Positions 1 to 5,022 of a stretch of DNA of 5,022 bases are shown here, piece after piece (position 1 is the first letter of the stretch; every line of letters starts with the position of its first letter). The stretch covers positions 1,096 through 6,117 of the forward strand of contig JAMCRM010000054.1 of assembly GCA_023380575.1 (NCBI GenBank), in the 5' to 3' direction. The stretch comes from Acidobacteriota bacterium. Lineage in GTDB: Bacteria > Acidobacteriota > Terriglobia > Bryobacterales > Bryobacteraceae. A program made the position numbers and the translations under genes. The notes beneath the pieces are model-generated. The model did not search any database and was not told the DNA's origin. It worked only from the letters and a program-made list of their open reading frames with translations.

Positions 1-238
1 CGATAGCACCGGACTCGGGGCGCTCGTGATTTGTTATACCTCGCTCCGGAAAGCCGGCGGCAAACTGAAGCTGGTGAACTTAACCAGGCGGAATGTCGAG
101 TTGCTAATCTTCACTAAGCTGACGACGGTTTTCGAAATCTTCAACGACGAGCAGACGGCCGTCAACAGCTTCTTTCCCGGCCGCGAGATCAAGCGTTTCG
201 ATATACTTAAGTTCGTTAAGGAGCAAGCCGAACACTGA
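1..238 (+). CDS. STAS-domain anti-sigma-factor antagonist (SpoIIAA/RsbV-like), C-terminal part
   Basis: The reading frame is open from base 2 at the window edge and ends at TGA 236-238, so the N-terminus lies outside the window. The visible part begins DSTGLGALV, the signature loop of STAS anti-sigma antagonists. The serine in this motif is the residue phosphorylated by a cognate anti-sigma kinase in SpoIIAA and RsbV. The unphosphorylated form binds the anti-sigma factor and frees the sigma factor. After the motif come the expected helix (YTSLRKAGGKLKLVNL) and the final strand and helix (TKLTTVFEIFNDEQTAVNSF). A tail of about 20 residues follows, FFPGREIKRFDILKFVKEQ, longer than in minimal SpoIIAA. 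A GTG at 26 could be read as a start, but it would cut through the phosphorylation loop and is not credible. The protein acts in the cytoplasm. The partner kinase and sigma factor are not in the window. The next gene starts 46 bp downstream. Confidence 0.88.
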   Translation, partial: DSTGLGALVICYTSLRKAGGKLKLVNLTRRNVELLIFTKLTTVFEIFNDEQTAVNSFFPGREIKRFDILKFVKEQAEH

Positions 239-284
239 GCCGCCTGCTGCCTGCTGATGCTGCCGGCTGCTTTCTCATCTCAAC

Positions 285-1592
285 ATGCGACTCGTAGTTA
301 TCGGAGGAGTCGCGGCGGGGCTGAGCGCGGCCGCACGCGCCCGCCGAATCGACAAATCCCTCGACATCGTGGTGCTCGAAAAGGGCGATACGATCGCCTA
401 CGGCGCCTGTGGGCTCCCTTACTTCATCGAAGGGCGCGTGCGCGCGCTCGACGAACTGATTCTCTACACGCCCGAGCGCTTCGAGCGCGAGCGGAACGTC
501 ACGGTTCGCACGGGCGCACAGGTCACGGCCATTTCCCACGCGCAGCGGCACGTGGCCCTCGCCGGCGGGGAACGCGTACATTATGACCGGTTAGTGATCG
601 CTACCGGCGCGCGCCCCGACCGCGCAGGAATTCAGGGCGCGGAACTCCCTCATGTTTTCACGGTGCAGACTCCCTCCGATGCCGTGCGGCTGAAGGAATT
701 CCTCGAGCGGCAGCGGCCAAAGCGGGCGGCGGTGATCGGCGCCGGCTACATCGGGCTGGAACTTGCGGAGGTTCTGCGAACACAAGGCGTGGGCGCGATT
801 ACGGTATTCGAGGCGTCGGGCGATATTCTCGGGCGGCGGGACCGGGCACTGACCACGGCCGTTTGCAGGCATCTCGAGCGCTTCCACATCGAACTGCGCA
901 CCGGGGCCAGGATTGCAGCGATCGAACCGGACCGCGTTGACGGCATGCCTTGCGACCTCGTCGTGCTTGCGGCCGGATTTCGCCCGAACGTGGAGATCGC
1001 CGCCGAAGCGGGCGTCGAACTGGGACGTAGCGGCGCAATCCGCGTCACTGAGCGCATGGAAACCAATCTGACCGGCGTGTACGCGGCGGGCGACTGTGCG
1101 GAGACCGTCCACCTCGTAACCGGGCGCCCCGTCTTCATGCCTCTCGGGACCACGGCCAACAAGACGGGCCGGATCGCGGGAGCGAACGCCGCGGGCGCGC
1201 GCGAGCGGTTTCCAGGTGTGGCGGGCACCTCGATTGTGCGCGTCTGCGGCATGGCGCTGGCGTTCACGGGCCTGTCGGAAACCCAGGCGCGCAAGGAGGG
1301 CTTCGACGCGGTTGCGGCGCGCATTGAGGAGAAAGACAAACCGCGCTACTTCTACGGAAGGCCGGTCACGGTTGAACTGGTCGGTGACCGCCGGACGCGG
1401 CGGCTCGTTGGCGGCATGGTGGCAGGGACAGGCGAAGTTGCGGGGCGCATCAATGTGATCGCCGCGGCTGTGACGGCCAAAATGCGCATCGACGAGTTCG
1501 AGCACCTCGATCTCGCCTACGCGCCTCCTTTCGCGCCCGTTTGGGACCCGGTGCTGATCGCGGCGCAGCAGGCGTCCAAGCTGATAGACTGA
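285..1592 (+). CDS. CoA-disulfide reductase-type FAD/NAD(P)H-dependent oxidoreductase
   Basis: This is a 435-residue class I pyridine-nucleotide-disulfide oxidoreductase, close to the length of the single-Cys CoA-disulfide reductases (staphylococcal Cdr) and NADH oxidases. Visible motifs in order are: FAD-binding VVIGGVAAGLSAAA at residues 4-17; redox-active Cys42 in YGACGLPYFI; VIATGARP at 104-111; NAD(P)H-binding VIGAGYIGLE at 150-159, with acidic Glu176 ending the next strand (hinting at NADH, an inference); the second FAD motif GVYAAGDCAE at 264-273; PLGTTANKTGRIAG at 286-299; and a C-terminal dimerisation domain ending AYAPPFAPVWDP. The CGLPY context and Tyr412 favour CoA-disulfide or polysulfide reductase over water-forming NADH oxidase, but motifs cannot settle the substrate. 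There is no fused rhodanese domain. ATG 285 is the only start that keeps the whole first glycine-rich motif in place. I see no Shine-Dalgarno upstream, where the leader is pyrimidine-rich. The protein should be cytoplasmic. The next gene begins 32 bp downstream on the same strand. Confidence 0.9.
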   Translation: MRLVVIGGVAAGLSAAARARRIDKSLDIVVLEKGDTIAYGACGLPYFIEGRVRALDELILYTPERFERERNVTVRTGAQVTAISHAQRHVALAGGERVHYDRLVIATGARPDRAGIQGAELPHVFTVQTPSDAVRLKEFLERQRPKRAAVIGAGYIGLELAEVLRTQGVGAITVFEASGDILGRRDRALTTAVCRHLERFHIELRTGARIAAIEPDRVDGMPCDLVVLAAGFRPNVEIAAEAGVELGRSGAIRVTERMETNLTGVYAAGDCAETVHLVTGRPVFMPLGTTANKTGRIAGANAAGARERFPGVAGTSIVRVCGMALAFTGLSETQARKEGFDAVAARIEEKDKPRYFYGRPVTVELVGDRRTRRLVGGMVAGTGEVAGRINVIAAAVTAKMRIDEFEHLDLAYAPPFAPVWDPVLIAAQQASKLID

Positions 1593-1607
1593 AATTTCAT
1601 ATGGGCT

Positions 1608-1614
1608 GGAGGAG
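1608..1614 (+). promoter_or_regulatory. Shine-Dalgarno that sets the start of the redoxin gene
   Basis: GGAGGAG lies 10 bases before ATG 1625. The frame is open further upstream, with another ATG at 1601, but 1601 precedes this site and would put the ribosome-binding site inside the coding sequence. Residues before MLEAGNRAPEF also do not fit the family start. I therefore place the start at 1625. Confidence 0.75.
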
Positions 1615-1624
1615 ACACCGGCAG

Positions 1625-2098
1625 ATGCTGGAGGCGGGCAACCGGGCGCCCGAGTTCACTCTCGCATCGCTCGACGGCACACCGAAGTCCCTGAACGAAA
1701 TTCTGGCGGGCGGGCCCGTGATCCTCGCTTTCTTCAAAGTTTCGTGTCCTGTCTGCCAGTACACGTTCCCGTTCCTCCAGCGGCTTCACGAGAGCACCGG
1801 AGGTGACCGCGTACGGGTGTATGCCATCTCGCAGGACAATGCCCGCGATACCCGCGGTTTCAACAGCGCGTACCGCATCAGCTTCCCCACCCTGCTTGAC
1901 GACCGCTCGAAGGGTTATCCGGCCAGCAACGCGTTCGGCGTTTCAGTGGTTCCGTCGGTGTTTTTGATTGAGAAGGACGGGACTATCGGGTACGCCATGA
2001 GCGGATTCTCGAAGAGCGAGATGGAGTCGGTGGGCCGCCGCGCGGGTCTGGAGATCTTCCATGCGGATGAGCACGTCCCGGAATGGAAAGCGGGTTGA
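1625..2098 (+). CDS. Thioredoxin-fold redoxin (TlpA/AhpC-TSA-like) with CPVC motif
   Basis: This 157-residue protein has the redoxin layout. The N-terminal AGNRAPEFTLASLDG (residues 4-18) is typical of AhpC-TSA/TlpA proteins. A strand then leads to a CxxC pair, Cys41 and Cys44, in FFKVSCPVCQYTFPFLQRL. The strand VRVYAISQD follows at 63-71, and a probable cis-proline sits at Pro110 in GVSVVPSVFLIEKDG, facing the active site. The CPVC pair suggests thiol-disulfide exchange. The T/S-x-x-C context of classical peroxiredoxins is absent around Cys41, so I prefer a TlpA/ResA-like reductase over a peroxidase, though both annotations occur for such proteins. No signal peptide or membrane helix is visible, so it is probably cytoplasmic, unlike exported TlpA. 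The gene starts 32 bp after the flavoprotein, which could plausibly supply electrons; this pairing is inference. Confidence 0.85.
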   Translation: MLEAGNRAPEFTLASLDGTPKSLNEILAGGPVILAFFKVSCPVCQYTFPFLQRLHESTGGDRVRVYAISQDNARDTRGFNSAYRISFPTLLDDRSKGYPASNAFGVSVVPSVFLIEKDGTIGYAMSGFSKSEMESVGRRAGLEIFHADEHVPEWKAG

Positions 2099-2113
2099 GG
2101 GTCCAGGAACTAG

Positions 2114-2128
2114 GCTCCCGGCGGGAGC
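2114..2128 (+). other. Small GC-rich hairpin in the leader of nuoI
   Basis: GCTCCC-GGC-GGGAGC is a perfect 6-bp stem with a 3-base loop in the 55-bp gap between the redoxin and nuoI. No T-tract follows, so it is not a canonical terminator. It could be an RNA stability or processing element within the operon, or chance in GC-rich sequence. Confidence 0.3.
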
Positions 2129-2153
2129 TGCACTGACAGGAAAACGTAAGGGC

Positions 2154-2615
2154 ATGCCGTTGAAACTCACTCAGATTATCGATTCGGCCGCGGCGATTAC
2201 GAAGGGGATGAGCATCACGCTCAAGGAGATGATGTCTCCGACCGTGACCGAAGCGTACCCCGATACGCCTGCGAGATTTCAGGAACGCTACCGCGGCGTG
2301 CACGTGCTCGAGCGCGACGAGAACGGGCTGGAGAAGTGCGTCGCGTGCTTCCTGTGCGCGGCGGCGTGCCCGTCCAACTGCATCTACATCGAGTACTCCG
2401 AGAACACCGCCACCGAGCGGATCAGCGGCGGCGAGCGTTATGCGAAGGTGTACAACATCGATTACAGCCGCTGCATTTTCTGCGGTTACTGCGTGGAAGC
2501 CTGCCCCACCGACGCCATCACCCACGGCCACGGCTTCGAGATCGCGAGCTACGACACCTCGACGCTGATCTACCGCAAGGAGCAGCTCCTGGCCCCAACA
2601 TTAACGCCACATTAA
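2154..2615 (+). CDS. nuoI: NADH-quinone oxidoreductase subunit I-type protein with two [4Fe-4S] clusters
   Basis: From ATG 2154 this is a 153-residue protein with the NuoI/TYKY layout. An N-terminal amphipathic segment (TKGMSITLKEMMSPTVTEAYP) is followed by RYRGVHVLERDENG. The first cluster motif is CVACFLCAAACP, with Cys62, 65, 68 and 72. The second is CIFCGYCVEACP, with Cys107, 110, 113 and 117. Last comes the family C-terminal region with ASYDTSTLIYRKEQLLAP. In complex I these clusters (N6a/N6b) pass electrons along the peripheral arm toward quinone. The frame is open back to an ATG at 2061 inside the preceding gene, but the extra residues do not look like NuoI. The ribosome site is weak: AGGA at 2138-2141 is 12 bases from ATG 2154, while AAGGG at 2148-2152 would suit TTG 2160 (codon 3) better. 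No other nuo gene is in view. The stop lies in the palindrome at 2611-2641 and overlaps the end of the convergent kinase gene by 4 bases. Confidence 0.9.
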   Translation: MPLKLTQIIDSAAAITKGMSITLKEMMSPTVTEAYPDTPARFQERYRGVHVLERDENGLEKCVACFLCAAACPSNCIYIEYSENTATERISGGERYAKVYNIDYSRCIFCGYCVEACPTDAITHGHGFEIASYDTSTLIYRKEQLLAPTLTPH

Positions 2616-2641
2616 ATTCGGTGACAGGCACCGAATTTAAT
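2611..2641. repeat. Perfect 13-bp inverted repeat forming both convergent gene ends (REP-like / possible bidirectional terminator)
   Basis: ATTAAATTCGGTG at 2611-2623 and its exact reverse complement CACCGAATTTAAT at 2629-2641 flank the 5-base loop ACAGG. The outer part is AT-rich and the inner part GC-rich, so it stands out in a GC-rich window. The left-arm TTAA at 2612-2615 supplies the TAA stop of nuoI (2613-2615) and, on the other strand, the TAA stop of the kinase gene (2614-2612). The rest encodes the kinase's last residues, IKFGACHRI. No T-tract follows on either strand, so it is not a classical intrinsic terminator, though a hairpin here could stop or protect transcripts from both sides. 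GGTG-ACAGG-CACC resembles cores I recall from dispersed REP-like palindromes; this resemblance is from memory and unverified. Confidence 0.75.
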
Positions 2642-3727
2642 CAAACCGTAAGCTCGGCGGGCCACGATCAGCTCTTCGTTGGTCGCCAGCGCGAGGACGG
2701 CAACCGCGGAATTAGGGGAAGACACCAGGCGGTCGCCGGCGCTTTGCTCGTTTGCCGCGGGATCGAGTTCGATGCCCAGGAATCCCAGCCCGTCACAACA
2801 CATCGCGCGGAGGCGCGGTGAGTTTTCGCCGATTCCGCCCGTGAATGCTACCGCGTCGAGACCGCCCATCGCCGCCGCATAGGCGCCAATCGTCTTCTTC
2901 ACCTGGTACGCGAACGTCTCGAGCGCCAGGCACGCGTCCGAACTGCCCGCGGCTGCCGCCTTTTCGATATCCCTCACATCGCCGCCGGCGACTCCGGAGA
3001 GTCCCGCCAGACCGCCAGTCCGCGTGAGTTGGCGCCGCACTTCCTCGAGACTCCACCCGCGGCGCTCCATCATATACAGGACCGAAAACACGTCGAGGTC
3101 GCCGTGGCGCGTCGCGTTTTCCAGACCCGATTGCGGCGAAAACCCCATCGTCGTGTCGGCGGAGCAGCCGTTCCGCACAGCGCAGATCGAGGAACTGCCG
3201 CCAAGGTGGCAACTCACGAGCTTCAGCGCCGCAGCCGGCTTGCCCAACACTTCCGGCACGCGCCCGGCGATGTATTGATGCGATGCGCCGTGAAAACCGT
3301 AGCGCCGGATGCCGTACTCTTCCCGCCATTCGGACGGCACTCCATACCGCGCGGCGTACTCCGGCATCGTCGCGTGAAACTCCGTCTCAAAAGCGGCTAC
3401 GAGCGGCAAACCAGGCAGCACCTCGCGAAACGCCCGGATGCCCGTGAGGTAGATCGCGTTGTGGGCCGGCGCGGCGGGCAGGAACTCCTCGATCGCTGCA
3501 ATCACATCGCCGTCGATCAGGAACGTGCCGCGGTATTTCTTGCCGGCGTGCACAGCCTTGAATGCAACCGCGTCGATCGGAACGTCTCCGAGCCCGATCT
3601 GCGAAATCGCGGTGCGATAGTCCTCCACGCGTTCGAGGCGCCCCCGCGCGAGGACGCGTTCGGAAGGCATTTCGAGAATCTGATACTTCAGCGAAGTGGA
3701 GCCGAGGTTTGGAACGAGGATGTTCAT
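2612..3727 (-). CDS. ackA: Divergent acetate kinase-family protein (short form)
   Basis: This 371-residue protein belongs to the acetate/propionate kinase (ASKHA) family, which converts acetate plus ATP to acetyl phosphate or the reverse. Recognisable motifs are NLGSTSLKY (Asn7, Ser10, Ser12, Lys14), RRYGFHGASH with His146, DTTMGFSPQSGL, ATRHGD with Arg207, FTGGIGENS at 295-303, and TNEEL with Glu351. Several usually fixed positions differ. HRVVHGG is here FKAVHAG, so the substrate arginine is Lys57. FDTAFH is FETEFH (Glu114 for Asp). HLGNGSS is HLGGSSS (Gly177 for Asn). The stretch before the altered HRVVHGG motif is about 34 residues shorter than in Methanosarcina AckA, which explains the shortness compared with about 400. 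Acetate-kinase activity is therefore plausible but not certain. The start overlaps the stop of the upstream TPR gene and has no Shine-Dalgarno of its own. The last residues, IKFGACHRI, come from the palindrome. No phosphotransacetylase gene is in view. Confidence 0.85.
   Translation of the reverse strand: MNILVPNLGSTSLKYQILEMPSERVLARGRLERVEDYRTAISQIGLGDVPIDAVAFKAVHAGKKYRGTFLIDGDVIAAIEEFLPAAPAHNAIYLTGIRAFREVLPGLPLVAAFETEFHATMPEYAARYGVPSEWREEYGIRRYGFHGASHQYIAGRVPEVLGKPAAALKLVSCHLGGSSSICAVRNGCSADTTMGFSPQSGLENATRHGDLDVFSVLYMMERRGWSLEEVRRQLTRTGGLAGLSGVAGGDVRDIEKAAAAGSSDACLALETFAYQVKKTIGAYAAAMGGLDAVAFTGGIGENSPRLRAMCCDGLGFLGIELDPAANEQSAGDRLVSSPNSAVAVLALATNEELIVARRAYGLIKFGACHRI
3724..3727 (-). promoter_or_regulatory. 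ATGA stop/start overlap (translational coupling)
   Basis: Read on the minus strand, ATGA joins the ATG of the kinase gene to the TGA of the TPR gene. The bases upstream of this ATG hold no purine-rich Shine-Dalgarno, so the kinase start probably depends on ribosomes finishing the TPR gene. Confidence 0.7.
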
Positions 3728-4866
3728 TGTATACGGTATTGCGCCCGGATCGCTTTCAAATTATTGCGGGCCGGCGCCTGAAACGGGCCGGGAATCGCGG
3801 CGCACTGCTCATTGTAGCGGACGGCGTCCTTGATGCGCTCCAACTGGCCCTGCTCGCCCATTCGGAAGTTCGCGACTCCCAGGTAGAACAGGGCTTCGGC
3901 GGTCATCCGCTGGTCATCCCTGATGCCCGGCAGCGCGGCGCGCAGCGCCTCATCCGTCTGCGCCCATTTCGTCTGCGCCGCATAGGTGACACCCATCATG
4001 TAGTTCGCGCGGCCGGAGATTTGCGTTTTGCGCTTGTCCCAATCCGCATCCGCCACGCCTTGCGGCTTGGGCTTGGAATTCGCCAGTTCCATCGCCTTGG
4101 TGCACATGGCGATGATCTTGTCGGGCTCGCCTTTTTGCGATCGCAGGCCATCCGCAACGGCGAGCATCATGTCCTCGCTGCCCTGCCCCTGTGCGATGAG
4201 CTTTTCGGCGAGAGCAATCGCTTTCGGAGTTTCGCCCGCCTGCACATAAGCCATGAACCGCTGTTCGGCGAGCTGCGGCAGGTATTGGCTCTGGGGGTTC
4301 TGCTGTTCGAGCGCATCGGCCAGCGCCAACTTCCTTTTCGGATCGGGCGTCTGGAGCGCCATGGCGTAAATGGAGTACTCGGTGTAGATGTCCACCTGTT
4401 TGGCATAGTCCACCGTGCGCTTCCAGTCCTCGACCTCGTCGGCATCCTTCGGCTGCGGGCTGGCGGCCACCTTGCGGGCGGCCGCGGAGGTCTTGTTCGC
4501 CCACTTGACCACCGCATCGGGATCCTTCTTGGCCTCGGCGGCTTTCAGGCACGCGTGACCCATTTCGACATCCTCCGGGTCAATCGCAAGCAGCTTGTCG
4601 CCGGCATCCATCGCCTTGTCGAACTGGCCCGCTTTCGAGTACGCCGGCACCATCTGCGCGTATACCCAGCCGATGCCTTCGTGCTTCGGGTACTTGGCGG
4701 CGAACTGCTCGAGAAGCCCGATCTTTTTCGCTTCGTCCGATTCCTGGCCAATCTGCTGGAGCAGTTGACCCTCCGGCGTCTCCGCGTTGATTTCCAACTT
4801 TTGACGCTGCGCGGTTGCGAACCCCGCCGCCAGCACCAAAGACAGAATACAAGCCGAAACTCTCAT
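3724..4866 (-). CDS. Secreted TPR-repeat protein of unknown function
   Basis: This 380-residue protein has an N-terminal signal peptide: MR, a hydrophobic core (ACILSLVLAAGFA), and a likely signal peptidase I cut after ATA at residue 19. No lipobox sits at the right distance. The mature part is almost wholly helical and reads as degenerate tetratricopeptide repeats. The clearest units are about 64-97 (WVYAQMVPAYSKAGQFDKAM, then LLAIDPED), 199-226 (AEQRFMAYVQAGETPKAIAL), 287-320 and 322-355 (AEALFYLGVANFRMGEQ). No catalytic domain is visible. TPR proteins usually act as scaffolds for protein contacts, here probably in the periplasm or attached to the envelope. The start at ATG 4866 is supported by AGGAGG four bases upstream. 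It is the first gene of a two-gene unit with the acetate-kinase-like gene. I cannot name a specific function, and the link between an exported scaffold and a cytoplasmic kinase is unexplained. Confidence 0.85.
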   Translation of the reverse strand: MRVSACILSLVLAAGFATAQRQKLEINAETPEGQLLQQIGQESDEAKKIGLLEQFAAKYPKHEGIGWVYAQMVPAYSKAGQFDKAMDAGDKLLAIDPEDVEMGHACLKAAEAKKDPDAVVKWANKTSAAARKVAASPQPKDADEVEDWKRTVDYAKQVDIYTEYSIYAMALQTPDPKRKLALADALEQQNPQSQYLPQLAEQRFMAYVQAGETPKAIALAEKLIAQGQGSEDMMLAVADGLRSQKGEPDKIIAMCTKAMELANSKPKPQGVADADWDKRKTQISGRANYMMGVTYAAQTKWAQTDEALRAALPGIRDDQRMTAEALFYLGVANFRMGEQGQLERIKDAVRYNEQCAAIPGPFQAPARNNLKAIRAQYRIQ

Positions 4867-4870
4867 GTGC

Positions 4871-4876
4871 CCTCCT
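4871..4876 (-). promoter_or_regulatory. Shine-Dalgarno of the TPR gene
   Basis: On the minus strand AGGAGG lies four bases before the ATG whose first base is 4866. It is a consensus match with slightly short spacing, and it supports this start and strong initiation for the TPR-kinase unit. Confidence 0.75.
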
Positions 4877-4894
4877 CACCCTCGACGGGATGCT

Positions 4895-4900
4895 ATCATA
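4895..4900 (-). promoter_or_regulatory. Possible -10 element of the TPR-kinase unit
   Basis: TATGAT on the minus strand is one mismatch from TATAAT. It would give a transcript start near 4888 and a leader of about 20 bases that includes the AGGAGG. No good -35 hexamer is found at 16-18 bp upstream, so this is only a candidate. Confidence 0.3.
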
Positions 4901-4964
4901 CAACACGCTTGGCCGAGGTGGCGCGCAAAGCGGCGGGCATGCCGGATTCGTCATACTGTAGTCG

Positions 4965-5022
4965 ATGGCCGGCGTTCTCTATCTCGTCTCCACTCCTATC
5001 GGCAATCTCGAAGACATCACCC
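4965..5022 (+). CDS. rsmI: RsmI, 16S rRNA (cytidine-1402-2'-O)-methyltransferase, N-terminal part
   Basis: Translation from ATG 4965 gives MAGVLYLVSTPIGNLEDIT and runs off the window edge. LYLV-x-TPIGNLEDIT is the hallmark N-terminus of RsmI (YraL family), a SAM-dependent tetrapyrrole-methylase-fold enzyme. It 2'-O-methylates C1402 in the 16S rRNA decoding centre. Only 19 codons and one base are visible, but this opening is highly diagnostic. It is divergent from the TPR gene, with 98 bp between the starts. No Shine-Dalgarno is visible before the ATG (GTAGTCG directly precedes it). A weak CATACT at 4952-4957 could be a -10 element, which would make the message nearly leaderless. Confidence 0.88.
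   Translation, partial: MAGVLYLVSTPIGNLEDIT

Noticed and set aside
591..1505. Long open frame on the minus strand (about 304 codons) opposite the flavoprotein gene
   Set aside because: It is a high-GC shadow frame. Its translation is rich in Arg, Ala and His with no recognisable domain, and the plus-strand protein has full family motifs.
1541..1624. N-terminal extension of the redoxin gene into the end of the flavoprotein gene
   Set aside because: The extension has no family similarity, and the GGAGGAG site at 1608-1614 clearly serves ATG 1625.
2061..2153. Longer NuoI start at ATG 2061
   Set aside because: The added 31 residues are basic and unlike NuoI, and they would overlap the redoxin gene by 38 bases. 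The start at 2154 (or possibly TTG 2160) fits better.
1983..2531. Minus-strand open frame of about 182 codons across the redoxin/nuoI junction
   Set aside because: It is antisense to two well-supported genes, has low-complexity GC-driven composition and shows no motif or ribosome site that I can see.
2598..2615. Short direct repeat ACATTAA (2598-2604 and 2609-2615) as a target-site duplication of the palindrome
   Set aside because: Both copies lie on the same side of the element, one running into its left arm, so they do not flank it as a target duplication would.
2611..2641. Classical Rho-independent terminator
   Set aside because: The stem is perfect but its base is AT-rich and no T-run follows on either strand, so I list it as a repeat with only possible terminator activity.
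3029..3781. Plus-strand open frame of about 250 codons opposite the kinase gene
   Set aside because: It mirrors the kinase coding strand and its translation has no family features, while the kinase motifs on the minus strand are unmistakable.

Overview
The window is GC-rich with dense, tightly packed bacterial genes. It has two rows of genes that converge near position 2613, plus the first codons of a further gene at the right edge. The gene style points to a soil-type Acidobacteriota, perhaps near Solibacter/Bryobacter. The pointers are a STAS protein with a long tail, a secreted TPR protein starting MRVSACILSLVLAAGFATAQ, an unusual short acetate kinase and a NuoI of the MPLKLTQIID type. This placement comes from impression and recall, not from a search.

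Left half, + strand: (1) the C-terminal part of a STAS-domain anti-sigma-factor antagonist, cut by the window edge (1-238); (2) a complete FAD/NAD(P)H-dependent CoA-disulfide-reductase-type flavoprotein (285-1592); (3) a small cytoplasmic thioredoxin-fold protein with a CPVC motif (1625-2098); (4) a NuoI-type protein with two [4Fe-4S] clusters (2154-2615). Genes 2-4 lie 32 and 55 bp apart and are probably one transcript. All three are redox proteins, which suggests a thiol/NAD(P)H/electron-transfer theme, but no physical partnership is shown by the sequence.

Right half, - strand: a secreted TPR-repeat protein (4866 down to 3724) overlaps the start of an acetate-kinase-family gene (3727 down to 2612) by ATGA, so the two are probably translationally coupled. 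The kinase is short, and several residues that are near-invariant in characterised acetate kinases are replaced. Its 3' end meets the 3' end of nuoI inside a perfect 13-bp inverted repeat (2611-2641). That repeat supplies both stop codons through one shared TTAA and also encodes the last residues of the kinase.

Right edge, + strand: the first 19 codons of rsmI (16S rRNA C1402 2'-O-methyltransferase) begin at 4965, divergent from the TPR gene across about 98 bp.

I see no tRNA, rRNA, CRISPR array, transposase gene or phage gene. No intergenic gap is longer than 100 bases. The most notable items are the palindrome that forms the ends of two convergent genes and the altered active site of the kinase. 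I do not see a clear new multi-gene system.
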